From: CAWVWF01 sp963933885
GTDB taxonomy: Bacteria > Bacteroidota > Bacteroidia > Flavobacteriales_C > GCA-002722245
Direction: 5' to 3'
Assembly (NCBI GenBank): GCA_963933885.1
Contig: CAWVWF010000157.1
Span: 1-8,638, forward strand
Length of the DNA: 8,638 nucleotides
Shown: piece by piece, positions 5,614 to 8,638 of the stretch
Numbering within the stretch: the stretch's first letter is position 1
Layout of the letters: each line of letters opens with the position of its first letter
The notes under the pieces: model-generated
Database searches by the model: none
What the model was told of the DNA's origin: nothing
Seen by the model: the letters and a program-made list of their open reading frames with translations, nothing else
Translations under genes and position numbers: made by a program

Positions 5614-6858
5614 TTATTTCCCTTCCTTTAATTGCTTCAATAACAATCCTAGGGCTAATAAAATAGTTTTTCTAACAATACGCTCTCTCCCCTTTCCTAA
5701 GTTAAAATGATGCGTTGTAATTCCCCCTGGGAAAGCAATACCGATCCAAACAGTTCCAACGGGAACTTCGCCGGTCCCTCCCTCTGGACCTGCAATCCCT
5801 GAAGTTGAAATTGCAAAATCAGTATTCATTAATTCCTGTACACCAAGAGCCATTTGTTTCACAACACTTTCATTAGCGGCTCCTTTCTCTATTAAATCTG
5901 ATTCGGAAACACCAAGCTGATTTATTTTAACTTGGTTGGAATATGATACTATACTTCCGTTAAAATAATTAGAAGCTCCTGATATTCTGGTGATTCTAGA
6001 AGCAATCCCTCCACTTGTAAAACTTTCAGCTGTAGATATTGTTTGTTTATTCTTCCTTAAGATTTCGCCTATAACTTCTTCAATAGTAGTTTCTGTATCA
6101 GAAAAAACATGATCAGAAACACGTTCTATTATTTTATCAAAAACAGCTTTAATCTCAAGCTTTAATTTCTCTTCATCATTTCCTCTACCAGTCAACCTTA
6201 ATGTTACCATTCCTGTATCTGGTAAGTATGCTAATTTTAAGTAAGCTGGTAAACCATCTTCAATATCTGATATCTCTTCAGCAACATAAGACTCTCCAAG
6301 ACCTTGTAACATGATTGAATGATGTACAATAGAAGGTAAATCAAACTTGGCAACGATTCTTTTTGAAACCTCTTCTTTTATTAAGTATTTCATTTCATGA
6401 GGAACACCTGGCATACTAACATATATAGCTTCCTCATTTTCCATCCACATTCCTGGAGCAGTTCCAACTTTATTTAACAACATCTCACATCCCGAAGGGA
6501 CAAGCGCTTGTAAATCATTAATCGGAAGCATTGGTAGATTATATTCTTCGAAAATTCTTTTTACATTTTCTAAAGCAACTTTATTCTCAACTAAAGGCGC
6601 ATTAAAATACTTTGCAAATACCTTCTTTGTAATATCATCTTTTGTTGGCCCTAACCCTCCTGTAAGGAGAACCAAAGGAACTTTACTTCCTGCATACTTC
6701 AAAGCATCTTCAATAGCTTTTTCAGTATCTGAAATTGTTAAAACTTCAATTACCTCAACTCCAATCTTATTTAACTCACGCCCCATCCAAGTTGCATTCG
6801 TATTAACTGTTTGACCAATTAACAACTCGTCTCCTATAGATACTATTATTGAATTCAT
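5614..6858 (-). CDS. cinA: CinA-family protein (COG1058 domain plus NMN deamidase-like domain)
   Basis: A full-length two-domain CinA of 414 residues. The N-terminal MoCF-like domain (about 1-170; COG1058, linked to ADP-ribose/pyridine-nucleotide hydrolysis) shows GDELLIGQTVNTN (9-21), TGGLGPTKDD (66-75) and PGVPHEM (150-156). A linker domain follows. The C-terminal CinA/PncC domain (about 255-410), which in several bacteria deamidates nicotinamide mononucleotide to the nicotinate form for NAD recycling, shows TAESFTSGG (276-284), with the likely nucleophilic serine, and SGIAGPEGGTG (353-363). The old 'competence-inducible' name comes from Gram-positive relatives and does not imply competence here. 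Its ATG lies 4 bases after the stop of the upstream oxidase, so the two are probably co-transcribed and possibly translationally coupled. Which activities remain in this protein is inferred from the family. Confidence 0.95.
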   Translation of the reverse strand: MNSIIVSIGDELLIGQTVNTNATWMGRELNKIGVEVIEVLTISDTEKAIEDALKYAGSKVPLVLLTGGLGPTKDDITKKVFAKYFNAPLVENKVALENVKRIFEEYNLPMLPINDLQALVPSGCEMLLNKVGTAPGMWMENEEAIYVSMPGVPHEMKYLIKEEVSKRIVAKFDLPSIVHHSIMLQGLGESYVAEEISDIEDGLPAYLKLAYLPDTGMVTLRLTGRGNDEEKLKLEIKAVFDKIIERVSDHVFSDTETTIEEVIGEILRKNKQTISTAESFTSGGIASRITRISGASNYFNGSIVSYSNQVKINQLGVSESDLIEKGAANESVVKQMALGVQELMNTDFAISTSGIAGPEGGTGEVPVGTVWIGIAFPGGITTHHFNLGKGRERIVRKTILLALGLLLKQLKEGK

Positions 6859-6862
6859 CTTT

Positions 6863-8638
6863 TTATTTCAAAGCGTTGTAAAATATCTCTATACTATGTA
6901 AAGCTTTTCTTCCTGTACCATCTTTAATTTGATGACGACAACTCGTCCCTGGAGCAGCTATGATTACTTCTTTTGGTTGTGCTCTTACCGTTGGAAACAA
7001 TACCAATTCACCAATATCCATACTTACTTTATAATGCTCTTTTTCATAACCGAAACTACCAGCCATTCCACAACAACCACTTGGGATGTTTTGAACTTTA
7101 TAGTTTTTAGGTAAAGACAACATTCGTTTTGTATGTGTTACACTAGAAAGTGCTTTCTGATGACAATGACCATGAAGCTTAATTAACTCCTCGTCTTCAG
7201 TAAACATATCAGACGTAATGATACCATCTTGAATTAACTGACTAATAAACTCATCTATCAAAAAAGTATTCTTTGCTATTCCTTGCGCTATTTCATGATC
7301 AGCTCCAGAAGTTAAATCCAAATACTCATCTCTAAAGATTAATATTGAACTAGGTTCGATTCCAATCATTGGAACACCATCTTTAACTAAATCTTTTAAA
7401 ATCTGAATATTTTGAGCAATTGGTTTCTTAGCTTGAGATACTAATCCTTTACTTAACCAAGTCCTTCCACTCTCTTTAACTTTAGGCGCAATAACTTCAA
7501 ACCCTAGCTTAGCTAATAATTTGATTGTAATTTTCCCTTCATGCTCATCTAAGAAGTTTGTAAACTCATCATTAAAGAAAATTACTTTTCCTCTTTCTGG
7601 GTTCACTTTATATCCAAAATTATTTGCTTTATTCTTTTGATACCATTTCGCAACAGTTTCCGATGCTATCGGAGGAAGTGGTCGCTCTTTAGCAAACCCC
7701 ATCATTCCCTTAATTAAATTCCCTGTCAACTTATTTGAAGACATGAAATTATAAATTGCAGGCATTGCAGCTCCTAACTTGTTTGTAGAATTAACATTCC
7801 CAATCATCTTAGTTCTGAATGGAACAGGATTAGATTTAAAATACTGTTCGTAAAATTCAGCTTTTAACTTTGCTACATCAACATTAGAAGGACATTCTTT
7901 CTTACACCCCTTACAGCTCAAGCACAAATCCATCACCTCTTTGATTTCCTCGCTATCAAACTTATTTAACTCCGTAGAATTAGTAAGTACTTCCCTCATG
8001 ATGTTAGCACGAGCTCTAGTAGTGTGTTTTTCGTTTTTAGTTGCCATAAAACTTGGACACATTGTCCCACCACTAAATTCACTCTTTCTACAATCTCCTG
8101 AACCATTACACATTTCAGTAGCTCTCAAGATTCCATCATTTTTCTTAAACGAAAAGGCTGTATCAAACTGGGGTGTTTCTTGTCCTATCTTATACCTTAA
8201 AAAGGTATCCATAGGAGGTGTATCAACTATTTTGTTTGGATTGAAAATGTTATAAGGATCCCAACTTCTTTTTACAGTCTTTAAAAGTTCATAGTTTTTA
8301 TCACCTATCATCTTTTGAATAAACTCCCCTCTTAATCTTCCATCACCATGTTCTCCACTAAGAGAACCTCTATATTTCTTTACAAGTTTTGCAATATCTT
8401 CTGCCGATTTTCTAAAAAGCTTATGCCCTTCTTCGGTTTTCATATTTAAAACTGGACGTAAATGAATTTCCCCAGAACCAGCATGTGCATAGTGCACACA
8501 TTTTTGTCCGTATCCATCCATAATCACATTAAACTCAGCAATAAATTCTGGTAAATCCTGAACATCAACAGCTGTATCTTCAATAACCGGCTGAGCATTG
8601 TCATCTCCAGGTATGTTTGCCAACAAACCTAAACCTGC
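6863..8638 (-). CDS. FAD-linked oxidase / Fe-S / CCG-domain protein, YdiJ-like (5' end outside window)
   Basis: The last 591 residues of a large flavo-iron-sulfur dehydrogenase. The frame stays open to the window edge, and the N-terminal FAD-binding domain lies beyond it. Counting from the first visible residue, the FAD-oxidase C-terminal domain shows HYAHAGSGEIHLRP (49-62) and SGEHGDGRLRGEF (94-106). An iron-sulfur region follows, with C177, C183, C194 (GTMCPSF) and the ferredoxin motif C239-C242-C245-C249 (CLSCKGCKKECP). The C-terminal CCG region has HGHCHQK (489-495), SGCCGMAGSFG (520-530) and SCRHQ (566-570). This order matches E. coli YdiJ and relatives, which oxidise D-2-hydroxyacids (D-lactate or D-2-hydroxyglutarate are the usual candidates) and pass electrons on through the clusters. 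The substrate cannot be read from the sequence. GlcD-GlcF and LldE/LldF-type proteins split these domains among separate genes. cinA follows 4 bases later. Confidence 0.92.
   Translation of the reverse strand, partial: AGLGLLANIPGDDNAQPVIEDTAVDVQDLPEFIAEFNVIMDGYGQKCVHYAHAGSGEIHLRPVLNMKTEEGHKLFRKSAEDIAKLVKKYRGSLSGEHGDGRLRGEFIQKMIGDKNYELLKTVKRSWDPYNIFNPNKIVDTPPMDTFLRYKIGQETPQFDTAFSFKKNDGILRATEMCNGSGDCRKSEFSGGTMCPSFMATKNEKHTTRARANIMREVLTNSTELNKFDSEEIKEVMDLCLSCKGCKKECPSNVDVAKLKAEFYEQYFKSNPVPFRTKMIGNVNSTNKLGAAMPAIYNFMSSNKLTGNLIKGMMGFAKERPLPPIASETVAKWYQKNKANNFGYKVNPERGKVIFFNDEFTNFLDEHEGKITIKLLAKLGFEVIAPKVKESGRTWLSKGLVSQAKKPIAQNIQILKDLVKDGVPMIGIEPSSILIFRDEYLDLTSGADHEIAQGIAKNTFLIDEFISQLIQDGIITSDMFTEDEELIKLHGHCHQKALSSVTHTKRMLSLPKNYKVQNIPSGCCGMAGSFGYEKEHYKVSMDIGELVLFPTVRAQPKEVIIAAPGTSCRHQIKDGTGRKALHSIEIFYNALK

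Noticed and set aside
8624..8626. TTG start at 8626 for the FAD-linked oxidase
   Set aside because: The frame continues upstream without a stop to the window edge, and the protein would lack its FAD-binding domain. The gene is simply cut by the window.
1..8638. CRISPR array, insertion sequence, phage or defence genes
   Set aside because: There are no spaced direct repeats, transposase or integrase motifs, or terminal repeats. All genes are recognisable housekeeping or secreted proteins.

Overview
This is an AT-rich stretch from a member of the Bacteroidota, most likely order Flavobacteriales. Four things point there. The block cinA, rpmB (bL28), rpmG (bL33), DUF4295/bL38, ftsY, rimO is typical of that phylum. 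The small bL38 protein is, as far as I know, restricted to it. Promoter candidates fit the Bacteroidetes form (TTG, about 19 bases, TAnnTTTG). Most starts have A/T-rich leaders without Shine-Dalgarno sites. I cannot name a genus.

Every gene I can support lies on the minus strand, so transcription runs from high to low coordinates. In that order: (1) the C-terminal part of a large FAD-linked oxidase with iron-sulfur and CCG domains (YdiJ-like), cut by the window edge at 8638; (2) cinA, 4 bases downstream and probably co-transcribed; (3) a promoter and rpmB; (4) a strong terminator hairpin whose U-tract almost touches the ATG of a secreted M1-family metallopeptidase; (5) a small exported protein, probably an outer-membrane beta-barrel, with its own promoter candidate; (6) a very good promoter, then rpmG and the 49-residue bL38 gene; (7) a perfect 13-bp terminator hairpin; (8) ftsY and rimO, 14 bases apart; (9) about 138 bases with no gene, holding alternative hairpins and a weak promoter-like element.

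The common theme is protein synthesis and export. bL28, bL33 and bL38 are large-subunit ribosomal proteins. FtsY docks translating ribosomes at the membrane. RimO modifies ribosomal protein uS12. CinA (nucleotide or pyridine-nucleotide salvage) and the FAD/Fe-S oxidase are metabolic neighbours. The M1 peptidase and the beta-barrel gene look like a two-gene insertion between rpmB and rpmG, which I expect to be adjacent in relatives.

I see no CRISPR array, transposase, phage gene, toxin-antitoxin pair, tRNA or rRNA, and no evidence of a new defence or biosynthetic system. The points of interest are the split ribosomal cluster, the terminator next to the peptidase start, the two internal terminators, and the competing hairpins after rimO. 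No intergenic gap exceeds 300 bases.
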